A stretch of 64,000 nt of DNA from Streptomyces ochraceiscleroticus (GCF_000720485.1 NZ_JOAX01000004.1:392041-456040), one strand, 5' to 3'. Shown: positions 43,961-53,380, counted from the stretch's first letter. Made by a program: numbers and translations. Notes: generated by a model not told the origin, from the letters alone.

Positions 43961-46050
43961 AGGTGCGGCAGCAGCGAGTCCGGCGTGACCGGCAGCGAGC
44001 GGACGCGCACGCCGGTCGCATGATGCACCGCGTTGGTCACAGCCGCCGCCGTGCCCACGATCCCGATCTCGCCGATGCCCTTGGAACCCATCGGGTTCAG
44101 GTGCGGGTCGTCCTCCTCGATCCAGTGCACGTCGATGTCCGGCACGTCGGCGCAGACCGGGACGTGGTACATGGCCAGATCGCGTTCCGCGTAGTCGCCG
44201 AACTCGCGGTCCATGGTGCTGTGTTCCGTCAGCGCCATGCCGAGGCCCATCGTCATGCCGCCGAGGAACTGCGAGCGGGCTGTGCGCGGGTTCAGGATGC
44301 GGCCCGCGGCGAAGACGCCGAGCAGCCGCCGTACCCGGGTCTCGCCCGTCGCGGTGTCCACCTGTACCTCGGCGAACTGGGCGCCGTACGCGTGCCGCGC
44401 GTACTCCTTGCCGCCCTTGCTCTCCTCGGTGGTGTCGGCGCCGACCGTCAGGCCCGTCGCCGGTACTTCGCTGTGCTCCTCCAGCGCGCGCCGCAGTCCG
44501 TCGCACGCCTTGTGCACCGCCGAGCCCCACGAGGAGGTGCCGGCGGAGCCGCCGGCCACCGGGGCCTCGGGCAGCTCGCTGCAGCCCACGCGGATACGGA
44601 CCCGGTCCATGGGCAGCCGCAGCGCGTCGGCGGCGATCTGGGCGAGGACGGTCCGGGCGCCGGTGCCGATGTCGGTGGCGTTCACCCGGACGTCGATCAG
44701 CCCGTCGGCGCGGGCGTGCGCCTCGGCGTGGCACGGGGCGACCATCACCGGGTACGTCGAGGCGGCCACGCCGGTGCCGAGGAGCAGCCGGCCGTCGCGG
44801 CGCGCCGCGGGGCGCGGGTCGCGGTCCTGCCACCCGAAGCGGCGGGCGCCCTCGCGCAGGCACTCCACGAGGTGGCGGCTGCTGTACGGGCGGCCGGAGT
44901 CCGGCTCGCGGTCGGGCTCGTTGCGTACGCGCAGTTCGATGGGGTCCAGGCCGCAGGCGAGGGCGAGTTCGTCCATGGCTGCTTCGAGTGCGTACATGCC
45001 GGGGCACTCGCCGGGTGCGCGCATCCAGGAGGGGGTGGGCACGTCCAGCCGGGCCACCCGGTGGGTGGTGCGGCTGGCGGGCGAGACGTACATCGTGCGG
45101 CTGGGCGCCGCGGCCTGCTCGACGAACTCCTGGACCGTGGAGGACTGGGTGGTGATCTCGTGCGCGAGGGCCTGGATGCGGCCGTCGCGGTCGGCTCCGA
45201 TGCGCAGGTGCTGGATCGTCGGGGCGCGGTGGCCGGTGACGGCGGGCATCTGCTGGCGGGCGAAGGCGAGGGTGACCGGGCGGCCCGTGACGCGGGCCGC
45301 CATGGCGGCGAGTACCACGTGCGGACGCGGCGTGCCCTTGGAGCCGAAGCCGCCGCCGACGTGCTCGCTGGTGACGAGCACCTGGTCCGGGCCGAGTGCG
45401 AAGAGCTGGGCCAGCATCTGCTGGACGGTCGAGGAGCCCTGGCTGGAGTCGTGCAGGCACAGCTTCCGCTCGCCCTCCCACCAGGCCGTGGCGGCGTGCG
45501 GCTCCATGGGGTGGTTGTGCAGCGGCGGGGTTTCGTAGACGGCGTCGTGCTGTACGGGGGCCTCGGCGTAGGCCGCCTCGAAGTCGCCGCGAAGGCGGTC
45601 GGCGGGGTGGCCGCCGTTGGCGGTCTCGGGCGCGTAGATGCCCGGGTGGTCGGTGCTGAGGAGGACGTCGTGCGGCTCGGAGCTGTAGTCCAGGCGTACG
45701 GCGGTCGCGGCGGCGCGGGCCGCTTCCAGGGAGGTGGCGACGGCGAGCGCGACGATCTGGCCGCGGTGCGCGACGTGCCGGGACTGCAGGACGGCGAGGG
45801 TGGGGTCGTCGCCCTCGGCGAGCCGGGGTGCGTTCTCGTGGGTGAGCACGGTGACGACGGCGGGGTCGGCGAGCGCGGCGCCGGTGTCGACGGCGGTGAT
45901 CTCGCCGCGGGCGATCGTGGCGGGCACCGCCCAGGCGTACAGGCCGTCGGGGCGTGCGTGGTCGGCGGCGTACCGCGCGGTGCCGGTCACTTTCTCGCGG
46001 CTCTCCAGCCGTGCGGTGTCCGCGCCCAGGGTCCGGGGCAAGGTCGTCAT
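43954..46050 (-). CDS. Molybdenum hydroxylase, molybdopterin-binding large subunit (PaoC-like)
   Basis: 698 residues from ATG 46050. Landmarks: EKVTGTARYAADH, SEHVGGGFGSKG (Moco-binding), RAPGECPGMYALEAAMDELA and the catalytic Glu region GSKGIGEIGIVG near the C-terminus. The size and sequence fit the aldehyde oxidoreductase/xanthine dehydrogenase family, closest to E. coli PaoC (YagR). It oxidises an aldehyde or N-heterocycle with water as the oxygen source. Overlaps the FAD subunit by four bases. Confidence 0.92.
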   Translation of the reverse strand: MTTLPRTLGADTARLESREKVTGTARYAADHARPDGLYAWAVPATIARGEITAVDTGAALADPAVVTVLTHENAPRLAEGDDPTLAVLQSRHVAHRGQIVALAVATSLEAARAAATAVRLDYSSEPHDVLLSTDHPGIYAPETANGGHPADRLRGDFEAAYAEAPVQHDAVYETPPLHNHPMEPHAATAWWEGERKLCLHDSSQGSSTVQQMLAQLFALGPDQVLVTSEHVGGGFGSKGTPRPHVVLAAMAARVTGRPVTLAFARQQMPAVTGHRAPTIQHLRIGADRDGRIQALAHEITTQSSTVQEFVEQAAAPSRTMYVSPASRTTHRVARLDVPTPSWMRAPGECPGMYALEAAMDELALACGLDPIELRVRNEPDREPDSGRPYSSRHLVECLREGARRFGWQDRDPRPAARRDGRLLLGTGVAASTYPVMVAPCHAEAHARADGLIDVRVNATDIGTGARTVLAQIAADALRLPMDRVRIRVGCSELPEAPVAGGSAGTSSWGSAVHKACDGLRRALEEHSEVPATGLTVGADTTEESKGGKEYARHAYGAQFAEVQVDTATGETRVRRLLGVFAAGRILNPRTARSQFLGGMTMGLGMALTEHSTMDREFGDYAERDLAMYHVPVCADVPDIDVHWIEEDDPHLNPMGSKGIGEIGIVGTAAAVTNAVHHATGVRVRSLPVTPDSLLPHLP

Positions 46051-47048
46051 CGCGCACCCTCCGCGTGCGTGCCCGCGAGGTCCGTCAGCAGGGCGACGGC
46101 CAGCCGGCGGGCGAGGGGGATCTTGTAGCCGTTGTCGCGCAGCGGCTCGGCGGCCGCCAGCTCCTCGTCCACGGCCCGGCCGAAGGACTCCTCGGTGGCG
46201 GGCCGGCCGAGCAGCGCGGTTTCGGCGGCGCGGGCGCGCCACGGCTTGGCCGCGAGCGCGCCGAACGCGAGCCGTACGTGCTCGACGTTGCCGTCGCTCA
46301 CCCGCAGGTCGGCGGCGGCCGAGGCGAGTGCGAAGGCGTACGAGGCGCGTTCCCGGGCCTTGCGGTACGCCGAGCGGGCGCCGGGCACCGGCGGCGGCAG
46401 CTCCACGGCGGTGATCAGCTCCCCGTGCCGCAGGACGGTGTCCTGGTCGGGGGTGTCGCCCGGCAGCCGGTGCAGCTCGGCCACCGGCAGCGTCCGCTCG
46501 CCGTCGGCGGAGACGCAGTGCACCTGTGCGTCGAGGGCCGTCAGGGCCACCGCCATGTCCGAGGGGTGGGTGGCCACGCAGTGCTGGGAGGCGCCGAGGA
46601 CCGCGAGGTCGCGGTGGATGCCGCTGCGTGCGGGGCAGCCGGAGCCGGGCCGCCGCTTGTTGCACGGCTTGCCGATGTCCTGGAAGTACGTGCAGCGGGT
46701 GCGCTGCAGCAGGTTGCCACCGACCGTGGCGAGGTTGCGGAGCTGGGGCGAGGCGCCGGCGAGCAGGGCCTGGGAGAGCGCCGGGTAGCGGGCGCGGACG
46801 GCGGTGTGCACGGCGAGGGTGCTGTTGCGCACGGTGGCGCCCACCCGCAGTCCCCCGTTGTCCGTCTCCGTGATGTCGTCGAACGGCAGTCGGCTCACGT
46901 CGACCAGCATCTCGGGCACCTCGACCCCGAGCTTCATGAGGTCCACGAGGTTGGTGCCGCCGCCGAGGAAGGCGGCGCGCGGTGCGCGGGAGAGCAGGTC
47001 GACGGCGGCCGCGGGGTCGGTGGCCGTCTCGTAGCGGAAGGGTTTCAC
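46047..47048 (-). CDS. Molybdenum hydroxylase, FAD-binding subunit with extra Fe-S motif (PaoB-like)
   Basis: 333 residues from GTG 47048. FAD-binding segments FLGGGTNLVDLMKLGV and NLATVGGNLLQRTRC. The insertion CTYFQDIGKPC-NKRRPGSGC supplies Cys residues matching the additional [4Fe-4S] cluster known in PaoB-type and 4-hydroxybenzoyl-CoA-reductase-type subunits. It shuttles electrons from the 2Fe-2S subunit to the acceptor. Coupled to both neighbours. Confidence 0.92.
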   Translation of the reverse strand: MKPFRYETATDPAAAVDLLSRAPRAAFLGGGTNLVDLMKLGVEVPEMLVDVSRLPFDDITETDNGGLRVGATVRNSTLAVHTAVRARYPALSQALLAGASPQLRNLATVGGNLLQRTRCTYFQDIGKPCNKRRPGSGCPARSGIHRDLAVLGASQHCVATHPSDMAVALTALDAQVHCVSADGERTLPVAELHRLPGDTPDQDTVLRHGELITAVELPPPVPGARSAYRKARERASYAFALASAAADLRVSDGNVEHVRLAFGALAAKPWRARAAETALLGRPATEESFGRAVDEELAAAEPLRDNGYKIPLARRLAVALLTDLAGTHAEGAR

Positions 47049-47587
47049 CGGGCCGCCTCCCGTACCGCGTCGATGATGTTCACATACGCGCCGCAGCGGC
47101 AGATGTTGCCGCTCATCCGTTCCCGTACCTCGCCGCCGGTCAGCTCCACCGGGCCGTCCGGCGCGCCGTCGGGCGTCACCGCGCTGGGCCAACCGGCCTG
47201 TGCCTCGGCGATCGCCCCGACGCCGGAGCAGATCTGGCCGGGTGTGCAGAAGCCGCACTGGAAACCGTCGTGCGCGATGAACGCCTCCTGGAGCGGGTGG
47301 AGCGCGTCCCCGTCGGCCAAGCCCTCGACGGTGGTCACGTGCGCACCGTCGGCGGCCACCGCGAACATCAGGCAGGAGTTGACGCGGTGGCCGTCGAGCA
47401 GGACCGTGCAGGCCCCGCACTGGCCGTGGTCGCAGCCCTTCTTGGCACCGGTCAGCCGTACTTCCTCGCGGAGCAGGTCGAGCAGCGTGGTGCGGTTGTC
47501 GACGACTTGTGCCCGGCGTTCGCCGTTGATGTGCAGGGTGAGCGCGGTGGTGGTTTCCGCGTCGCCCGTACCCTCCGTGCTTCTCAT
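47045..47587 (-). CDS. Molybdenum hydroxylase, 2Fe-2S subunit (PaoA-like)
   Basis: 180 residues. Plant-type cluster motif CDHGQCGACTVLLDG and the second cluster in CGFCTPGQI...NICRCGAY. First gene of the three-subunit operon; the ATG at 47587 follows AGGGGCAC. The N-terminus shows no twin-arginine signal, so unlike E. coli PaoA it is probably cytoplasmic. A very long overlapping frame (to 49852) is only the shadow of rhaB. Confidence 0.93.
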   Translation of the reverse strand: MRSTEGTGDAETTTALTLHINGERRAQVVDNRTTLLDLLREEVRLTGAKKGCDHGQCGACTVLLDGHRVNSCLMFAVAADGAHVTTVEGLADGDALHPLQEAFIAHDGFQCGFCTPGQICSGVGAIAEAQAGWPSAVTPDGAPDGPVELTGGEVRERMSGNICRCGAYVNIIDAVREAAR

Positions 47588-47667
47588 GGAGTCACGAGTG
47601 CCCCTGAAGGCGAGCGGTGAAAACGGACCAGGCCGCTCCGCACCTCGTCCGGGCCAATGCGCGCCGC

Positions 47668-49134
47668 TCAGGCCACCCCGATGCGGGCCGCCGCGGCGTC
47701 CCAGGCGGCGCGGTCGCCGCCCGGCTCGTAGCGGCGCAGCGGCTGGGTGGCGGCGACCAGGCGGCGCATCGCGGCGCGGTCGGGGACGAGGCCGTGGGCG
47801 CGGGCCTGGACGAGGACGTTGCCGAGCGCCGTGGCCTCGGCGGGGCCCGCGACGACGGGCAGTCCGGTGGCGTCGGCGGTCAGCCGGCAGAGCAGCTCGT
47901 TGCGGCTGCCGCCGCCGACCAGGTGGACGGTGCGGATCTCCCGCCCGGCGAGCGCGGCGGCCTGCCGCAGGGTGCGCCGGTGGGCCAGGGCCAGGCTCTC
48001 CAGAATGCAGCGGACGACGGCGCCCCGGCTCTCCGGGGCGCGCTGTCCGGTGCGATGGCAGAAGCTCCGTATCCGCGCGGGCATATCGCCCGGCGGCAGG
48101 AACTCGGGCGCGTCCGGGTCGACGAGCGCGCCGAACGGCTCCTCCCGCGCGGCCTCGGCGAGCAGGTCGGGCAGGGCTGCGGGCGAGCCCTGCGCCGCCC
48201 AGGTGCGGCGGCACTCCTCCAGCAGCCACATGCCCATGATGTTGCGCAGGTAGCGCACCGTGCCGTCGATGCCGCGCTCGTTGGTGAAGTTGGCGGCCCG
48301 GGACTCCTCGGTGAGGACCGGCGCGTCCAGCTCCAGCCCGGCCAGCGACCAGGTGCCGCAGGAGATGTACGCGAAGCCGGGCTCCGTGGCCGGCACGGCG
48401 GCGACCGCGGAGGCGGTGTCGTGGGAGGCGACGGTGGTCACCGGGGTCGCCGCGTCCAGTCCGGTGTACTCGGCGACGTGCGGCAGCAGCGTGCCGGCCG
48501 GCTCGCCCGGACGGCGCAGCGGCGGCAGCAGGGCCGGATCGATGCCGAGCCGGTCGAGCAGCGTGGCGGACCAGGCCCCGGTACGGGCGTCGAGCAGCCC
48601 GGTGGTGGAGGCGTTGGTCTCCTCCGCGCCGACCGCGCCGGTCAGCCAGTGCACGAGCAGGTCCGGGACCAGCAGCAGGGTGCGCGCGGCGGCGAGCTGT
48701 ACGCTGCCGCGGGCCGCTTCGAGCTGGTACACGGTGTTGAACGGCAGGTGCTGCAGTCCGGTGACCGCGTGCAGTTCTTCGGGCCCCACCGCGGCCCACA
48801 CCCGCTCGGCGGCGCCGTCGGTCCGACCGTCCCGGTAGTGGTACGGCTGGCCGAGCAGCGCTCCGTCGGCGTCCAGCAGTCCGTAATCCACCGCCCAGGT
48901 GTCGACCCCGACGGACGCCGCGCCGCCGGCGCGGGCGGCCGCGCGCAGCCCGTCCAGTACGCCCTGGTAGAGCGCGAGCGCGTCCCAGTGCAGCCCGTCG
49001 GGCAGCCGTACCGGGGTGTTGGGGAACCGGTGCGCCTCGGTGAGGCCGAGGCTGTCCGGGCCGACCCGGCCGAGGATCACGCGCCCGCTGGTGGCGCCGA
49101 GATCCACGGCGGCGAAGGAGAGTGTGCTGGTCAC
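47668..49134 (-). CDS. rhaB: Rhamnulokinase
   Basis: 488 residues. FGGY-kinase fold: FAAVDLGATSGRVILG, GVDTWAVDYGLLDADG (catalytic Asp region), ISCGTWSLAGLELD and VHLVGGGSRNELLCRLTADA (adenosine). Phosphorylates L-rhamnulose to L-rhamnulose-1-phosphate. Third gene of the leftward rhamnose operon, 12 bases after the fused aldolase/dehydrogenase. Confidence 0.95.
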   Translation of the reverse strand: MTSTLSFAAVDLGATSGRVILGRVGPDSLGLTEAHRFPNTPVRLPDGLHWDALALYQGVLDGLRAAARAGGAASVGVDTWAVDYGLLDADGALLGQPYHYRDGRTDGAAERVWAAVGPEELHAVTGLQHLPFNTVYQLEAARGSVQLAAARTLLLVPDLLVHWLTGAVGAEETNASTTGLLDARTGAWSATLLDRLGIDPALLPPLRRPGEPAGTLLPHVAEYTGLDAATPVTTVASHDTASAVAAVPATEPGFAYISCGTWSLAGLELDAPVLTEESRAANFTNERGIDGTVRYLRNIMGMWLLEECRRTWAAQGSPAALPDLLAEAAREEPFGALVDPDAPEFLPPGDMPARIRSFCHRTGQRAPESRGAVVRCILESLALAHRRTLRQAAALAGREIRTVHLVGGGSRNELLCRLTADATGLPVVAGPAEATALGNVLVQARAHGLVPDRAAMRRLVAATQPLRRYEPGGDRAAWDAAAARIGVA

Positions 49135-49146
49135 GTCGCCTCCGCG

Positions 49147-51186
49147 TCAGCGCAGGAACGCGGCGGCCACGCCGGCGTCGACGGGGATGTGCAGCCCGGT
49201 GGTGTGCGTGAGGTCGCCGCCGGTGAGCGCGAACACCGCGTTCGCGACATGCTCCGGCAGTACCTCGCGCTTGAGCAGGGTCCGCTGGGCGTAGAACTCG
49301 CCGAGCTGCTCCTCCTCGATCCCGTACGTCGCCGCGCGCTGCGCGCCCCAGCCGCCCGCGAAGATGCCGGAGCCGCGCACCACGCCGTCGGGGTTGACGC
49401 CGTTGACGCGGATGCCGTGCCCGCCCAGCTCGGCGGCGAGCAGCCGGACCTGATGCGCCTGGTCGGCCTTGGTGGCGGAGTACGCGATGTTGTTCGGGCC
49501 CGCGAAGACGGCGTTCTTGGACGCGATGTAGACGATGTCGCCGCCCATGTTCTGCTCGGTCATGACGCGGGCCGCCTCGCGGGAAACGAGGAAGGAGCCG
49601 CGGGCCATGATGTCGTGCTGCAGGTCCCAGTCCTTCGCGGTGGTATCCAGCAGCGGCTTGGAGATCGAGATGCCCGCGTTGTTGACGACCAGGTCGACGC
49701 CGCCGAAGGCGAGCGCGGCGGCCTTGAAGGCGGCGGCTATCTGCTCCTCGTCGGTGACGTCGACCGGCACCGCGACGGCCTTGTCGGCGCCGCCCAGCTC
49801 CTCGGCCACCGCGGCCGCGCTCTCCGTGTTGAGATCGGCGACCACGACGCACGCGCCCTCGGCGGCCAGGCGGTGCGCGATGGCCTTCCCGATGCCCGAC
49901 CCTGCGCCGGTGACCAGCGCGATCCGGGTGGCCAGCGGCTTGGGCGCCGGCATCCGGCGGAGCTTGGCCTCCTCCAGCGCCCAGTACTCGATGCGGAACT
50001 TCTCCGCCTCCTCGATCGGCGCGTACGAGGAGACCGCCTCGGCGCCGCGCATCACGTTGATCGCGTTGAGGTAGAACTCGCCCGCCACCCGCGCAGTCTG
50101 CTTGTCCTTGCCGTAGCTGAACATGCCGACGCCGGGGACCAGCACGATCGCCGGGTCGGCGCCGCGCATCGGTGGGGAGTCGGGCCCAGCGTGCCGCTCG
50201 TAGTAGGCGCGGTACTCGCTCCGGTACTCCTCGTGCAGCTCCTTCAGGCGCGCGATGGCCTCGTCCAGGGGGGCGGCCGGCGGCAGGTCGAGGACGAGCG
50301 GGCGGACCTTGGTACGCAGGAAGTGGTCGGGGCAGGAGGTGCCGAGCGCGGCGAGCCGGGGGTGTTCGGCGCGGGCGAGGAAGTCCAGTACCGGGTCGGC
50401 GTCGGTGAAGTGGCCGACCTGCGGCTTGTCCGTCGAGGCGAGGCCGCGGAGCACGGGCGCGAGCGCCGCGGCCCGCTCCCGGCGCGCGTCCTCGGGCAGC
50501 GCTTCGTACCCCTCGACCACCGGCCCGAAGGGCTCCGCCTTGCCCTGCTCACCAAGGAACCTCTCCGCGGTACGAATGATCCACAGGGCGTTGCGCTCGC
50601 ACTCCTCGGAGGTGTCGCCCCACGCGGTGATGCCGTGGCCGCCGAGGATGACGCCGACCGCCCGCGGGTTGGCCTCCTTGATCGCGGCGATGTCCAGGCC
50701 GAGCTGGAAGCCGGGGCGCCGCCACGGCACCCAGGCGACCTTGTCGCCGAAGCACGCGGCCGTCAGCTTCTCGCCGTCGGCGGCGCAGGCCAGCGCGATA
50801 CCGGAGTCGGGGTGCAGATGGTCGACGTGTGCCGCGTCCACCAGGCCGTGCATCGCGGTGTCGATCGACGGCGCGGCCCCGCCCTTGCCGTGCAGGCAGT
50901 AGTCGAACGCGGCGACCATCTCGTCCTCGCGCTCCACGCCCGGGTACACCTCGGTCAGCGCGCGCAACCGGTCCAGCCGGAGCACGGCCAGCCCGGCTTC
51001 GGTAAGCGTGCCGAGGTCACCCCCGGAGCCTTTGACCCACATCAACTCGGCGGGCCGACCGGTGACGGGGTCGGTGGCGACCCCCTTGGCGGAGGCGTTG
51101 CCGCCCGCGTAGTTGGTGTTACGGGGGTCGGAGCCGAGGCGGTGGGAGCGGTCGAGGAGGGCGGCAACTTCGGGGTGGGTGGCCAT
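49147..51186 (-). CDS. Bifunctional rhamnulose-1-phosphate aldolase / short-chain dehydrogenase
   Basis: 679 residues from ATG 51186; a frame extension to 51285 has no merit. Residues 1-400 are a class II aldolase/adducin domain (DAAHVDHLHPDSGIALACAA; VILGGHGITAWGD, zinc His). Residues about 425-679 are an SDR with TGAGSGIGKAIA, VNNAGIS and YSATKADQ. This fused RhaE/YuxG-type enzyme cleaves L-rhamnulose-1-P to dihydroxyacetone phosphate and L-lactaldehyde and oxidises the latter. Second gene of the operon. Confidence 0.94.
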   Translation of the reverse strand: MATHPEVAALLDRSHRLGSDPRNTNYAGGNASAKGVATDPVTGRPAELMWVKGSGGDLGTLTEAGLAVLRLDRLRALTEVYPGVEREDEMVAAFDYCLHGKGGAAPSIDTAMHGLVDAAHVDHLHPDSGIALACAADGEKLTAACFGDKVAWVPWRRPGFQLGLDIAAIKEANPRAVGVILGGHGITAWGDTSEECERNALWIIRTAERFLGEQGKAEPFGPVVEGYEALPEDARRERAAALAPVLRGLASTDKPQVGHFTDADPVLDFLARAEHPRLAALGTSCPDHFLRTKVRPLVLDLPPAAPLDEAIARLKELHEEYRSEYRAYYERHAGPDSPPMRGADPAIVLVPGVGMFSYGKDKQTARVAGEFYLNAINVMRGAEAVSSYAPIEEAEKFRIEYWALEEAKLRRMPAPKPLATRIALVTGAGSGIGKAIAHRLAAEGACVVVADLNTESAAAVAEELGGADKAVAVPVDVTDEEQIAAAFKAAALAFGGVDLVVNNAGISISKPLLDTTAKDWDLQHDIMARGSFLVSREAARVMTEQNMGGDIVYIASKNAVFAGPNNIAYSATKADQAHQVRLLAAELGGHGIRVNGVNPDGVVRGSGIFAGGWGAQRAATYGIEEEQLGEFYAQRTLLKREVLPEHVANAVFALTGGDLTHTTGLHIPVDAGVAAAFLR

Positions 51187-51226
51187 GAGTATTGAGTCCT
51201 TCGCGTTGAGATTGGGAGGTGAGACG

Positions 51227-51268
51227 GCGCCCCTCAGGGGCGCGGGGAACTGCGCGACCAGCCACGTA
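51227..51268. repeat. Streptomyces-type intergenic repeat with small hairpin
   Basis: GCGCCCC-TCA-GGGGCGC (51227-51243) followed by GGGGAACTGCGCGACCAGCC (51244-51263). I recall this GGGGCGCGGGGAACTGCGCGAC string as a dispersed intergenic element in Streptomyces genomes, usually next to a terminator-like stem. It sits between rhaI and the fused aldolase gene. Confidence 0.75.
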
Positions 51269-51306
51269 CGGTCCGCAGTCGCCAATGAACAGAACCCGGC
51301 AGCCGC

Positions 51307-52485
51307 TCAGGCGCCCCAGCCGGCTTGCTCGCCGCCAACACGTTCCGCGGCGATCCGCTCCTGCCAGCCGCAAGCCCCGTACGCCGCCACCGGATCGGGA
51401 TCCAGCCCCATCTCCTCCCGCACCTCCGCGAGCAGCGGCCGGACGTCGGTGGCATAGGCGTCCATCAGGACGCCATTCGCGGCCAGCACATCGCCGGAGC
51501 CCTGCGCTGCCTGCAGCGCCTCCGTGTCCACCAGCAGCGCCTTCGCGGTCGCCTCCTGCACGTTCATGACTGAACGAATGACGGCCGGGATCTTCGCCTC
51601 GATGTTGTGGCACTGATCGAGCATGAAGTTGACGCCGTTCGCCGCCTCCAGCCCGCCGTTCTTGATCACTTCATGCATGATCCGGAACAACTGGAACGGG
51701 TCGGCCGCACCCACCATCAGGTCGTCGTCCGCGTAAAAACGGGAGTTGAAGTCAAACGCGCCGAGCTTCTTCTCGCGCAGCAGGAAGGCGACGATGAACT
51801 CGATGTTGGTACCCGGCGCGTGATGCCCGGTGTCCACGACGACCTTGGCCTTCGGGCCGAGCTTCAGGCAGTGCGCGTACGAGGTGCCCCAGTCCGGCAC
51901 GTCGGTGGTGTAGAAGGCCGGCTCGAAGAACTTGTACTCCAGCAGCATCCGCTGGTCGTCCCCGAGCCGTTCGTACACCTCGGCCAGCGCCTCGGCCAGC
52001 CGGTCCTGGCGGGCGGCGATGTCGTCCTGGCCGGGGTAGTTGGTGCCGTCGGCGAACCAGAGCTTCAGGTCCCGGGAGCCGGTCGCGTCCATGATGTCGA
52101 CACAGGCGAGGAGGTGGTCCACGGCCTTGCGGCGGACGGCCGGGTCGGGGTGGGTGACCGACCCGAGCTTGTACTCGTCGTCCTGAAAGGTGTTGGAGTT
52201 GATCGCACCGAGCGTCAGGCCGCGCTCCGCCGCGTACTCGGCGAGCTTCCCGTAGTCCTCGACGGTGTCCCACGGGATGTGCAGCGACACCAGGGGGGCG
52301 ACGCCGGTGAACTCGTGCACGCGTGCCGCGTCGTCCAGCTTCTCGTACGGGTCGCGGGGGACGCCGGGCTGCGCGAACACCTTGAAGCGGGTGCCGGAGT
52401 TGCCGTAACCCCAGGACGGTGTCTCGATCACCTGGGCCTTCAGGGCGGCTTTCACGGCGGACGGGGCGGGCGTGCTCGGCATCAT
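51307..52485 (-). CDS. rhaI: L-rhamnose isomerase
   Basis: 392 residues, the actinobacterial/rhizobial RhaI type. Xylose-isomerase-like barrel with WGYGNSGTRFKVF, PLVSLHIPWDT, LWFADGTNYPGQDD, LLEYKFFEPAFYTTD, VVDTGHHAPGTNIE and FDFNSRFYADDDL, which contain the metal-binding Glu, Asp and His residues. Converts L-rhamnose to L-rhamnulose. First gene of the operon; a LacI-type operator lies 35 bases upstream. Confidence 0.95.
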   Translation of the reverse strand: MMPSTPAPSAVKAALKAQVIETPSWGYGNSGTRFKVFAQPGVPRDPYEKLDDAARVHEFTGVAPLVSLHIPWDTVEDYGKLAEYAAERGLTLGAINSNTFQDDEYKLGSVTHPDPAVRRKAVDHLLACVDIMDATGSRDLKLWFADGTNYPGQDDIAARQDRLAEALAEVYERLGDDQRMLLEYKFFEPAFYTTDVPDWGTSYAHCLKLGPKAKVVVDTGHHAPGTNIEFIVAFLLREKKLGAFDFNSRFYADDDLMVGAADPFQLFRIMHEVIKNGGLEAANGVNFMLDQCHNIEAKIPAVIRSVMNVQEATAKALLVDTEALQAAQGSGDVLAANGVLMDAYATDVRPLLAEVREEMGLDPDPVAAYGACGWQERIAAERVGGEQAGWGA

Positions 52486-52507
52486 TCACCTCGGCGGTGT
52501 GCGGCGG

Positions 52508-52531
52508 CGAAACGCGTTTTGAATCGTTTCA
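52508..52531 (-). promoter_or_regulatory. LacI-type operator of the rhamnose operon
   Basis: TGAATCGTTTCA (52520-52531) and the adjoining palindrome AAACGCGTTT (52510-52519) lie just upstream of rhaI. A weaker copy, AAAAACGATTCA, is at 52623-52634. The 12-mer matches sites in front of the 40-kb permease. Confidence 0.65.
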
Positions 52532-52590
52532 GTGCGCCCAAGTTAGGCCGCCGGAGAGGAGAGCGTCAAGAGGGCGGCCGCAAAAGAGCC

Positions 52591-52617
52591 GTACCCGGCG
52601 GCCAGTCCGCCGGGTAC
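52591..52617 (-). terminator. Terminator of the Dps gene
   Basis: GTACCCGGCGG (52591-52601) pairs with CCGCCGGGTAC (52607-52617); on the minus strand it is followed by CTCTTTTGC, a short U-tract. Confidence 0.8.
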
Positions 52618-52648
52618 GACTCAAAAACGATTCAGGTGCGCTGCCGGG

Positions 52649-53230
52649 TCACGGCTGCTGGCGGGCCTGCTTGCCCGCCGCCCGTGCCGCGTCCGTCTCA
52701 CTGGTCTGCCGCGCCGTGCTCAGCTTGCCGCCGGAGTTCTCCAGGTGCGCCCGGATGAACCACTGGAACAGCTCCAGGCTGCGCAGTTGCTCGATGAGCA
52801 TGTCCTGGGTGATCGGGTCGGGCTCGTCGGTGGCGCGCACCGCCGCGCGGTGGTCCTCGATGATGCCCGTGTACACCACGTCCAGCGCGCCCAGGTGCTC
52901 GATCGACTCGGCCCGCCCGATCGCGTAGTCCTCCCAGGTGCGCTCGGCGACCATGACGCCGGGCGTACCGGCGGGCTCGCCGCCCAGCGTCGAGATGCGC
53001 TCCGCGGTGGTGTCGATCATGTCGCGTACGGCGTCGACCTGCGGGTCGAGCATTTCGTGCACGGCGATGAAGTGCGGGCCGACCACGTTCCAGTGGACGT
53101 GCTTGAGCGTGAGGGCGAGGTCGTTGAGCGCGTGCAGCCGCATCCGCAGCAGCTTGATGACCTCCGAGCCCTCGGAGGCACTCATGCCCGGAACCGTATA
53201 GGTGAGCTGCGAGTCGGCTTTCGAGGCCAC
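52649..53230 (-). CDS. Dps family ferritin-like DNA-protection protein
   Basis: 193 residues from GTG 53230 (AAGGAGA eight bases upstream). The intersubunit ferroxidase ligands are in LKHVHWNVVGPHFIAVHEMLD and DPQVDAVRDMIDTTAERI. Lys/Arg/Gln-rich tails at the C-terminus (AARAAGKQARQQP) may bind DNA. It forms a dodecamer storing iron and shielding DNA during oxidative stress. Confidence 0.94.
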   Translation of the reverse strand: MASKADSQLTYTVPGMSASEGSEVIKLLRMRLHALNDLALTLKHVHWNVVGPHFIAVHEMLDPQVDAVRDMIDTTAERISTLGGEPAGTPGVMVAERTWEDYAIGRAESIEHLGALDVVYTGIIEDHRAAVRATDEPDPITQDMLIEQLRSLELFQWFIRAHLENSGGKLSTARQTSETDAARAAGKQARQQP

Positions 53231-53380
53231 GGCACTGTCTCCTTCGACGGTGTTCTGCCGGCCCGGCCGGGTGCCGGGCGTCCGGGCCCGGCGGACCGCC
53301 GGGCGTGCGCCACAGGGGTACCACCGCCCGCCGCACGGCAAACGCCCGTTTCCCGCCGGGATACGGGCTTTCTTCCGCTA

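Noticed and set aside
47588..49852. Extension of the 2Fe-2S subunit frame to 935 residues
   Set aside because: Arg/Gly-rich shadow of rhaB and the fused aldolase in another frame; the true start has a ribosome site at 47587.
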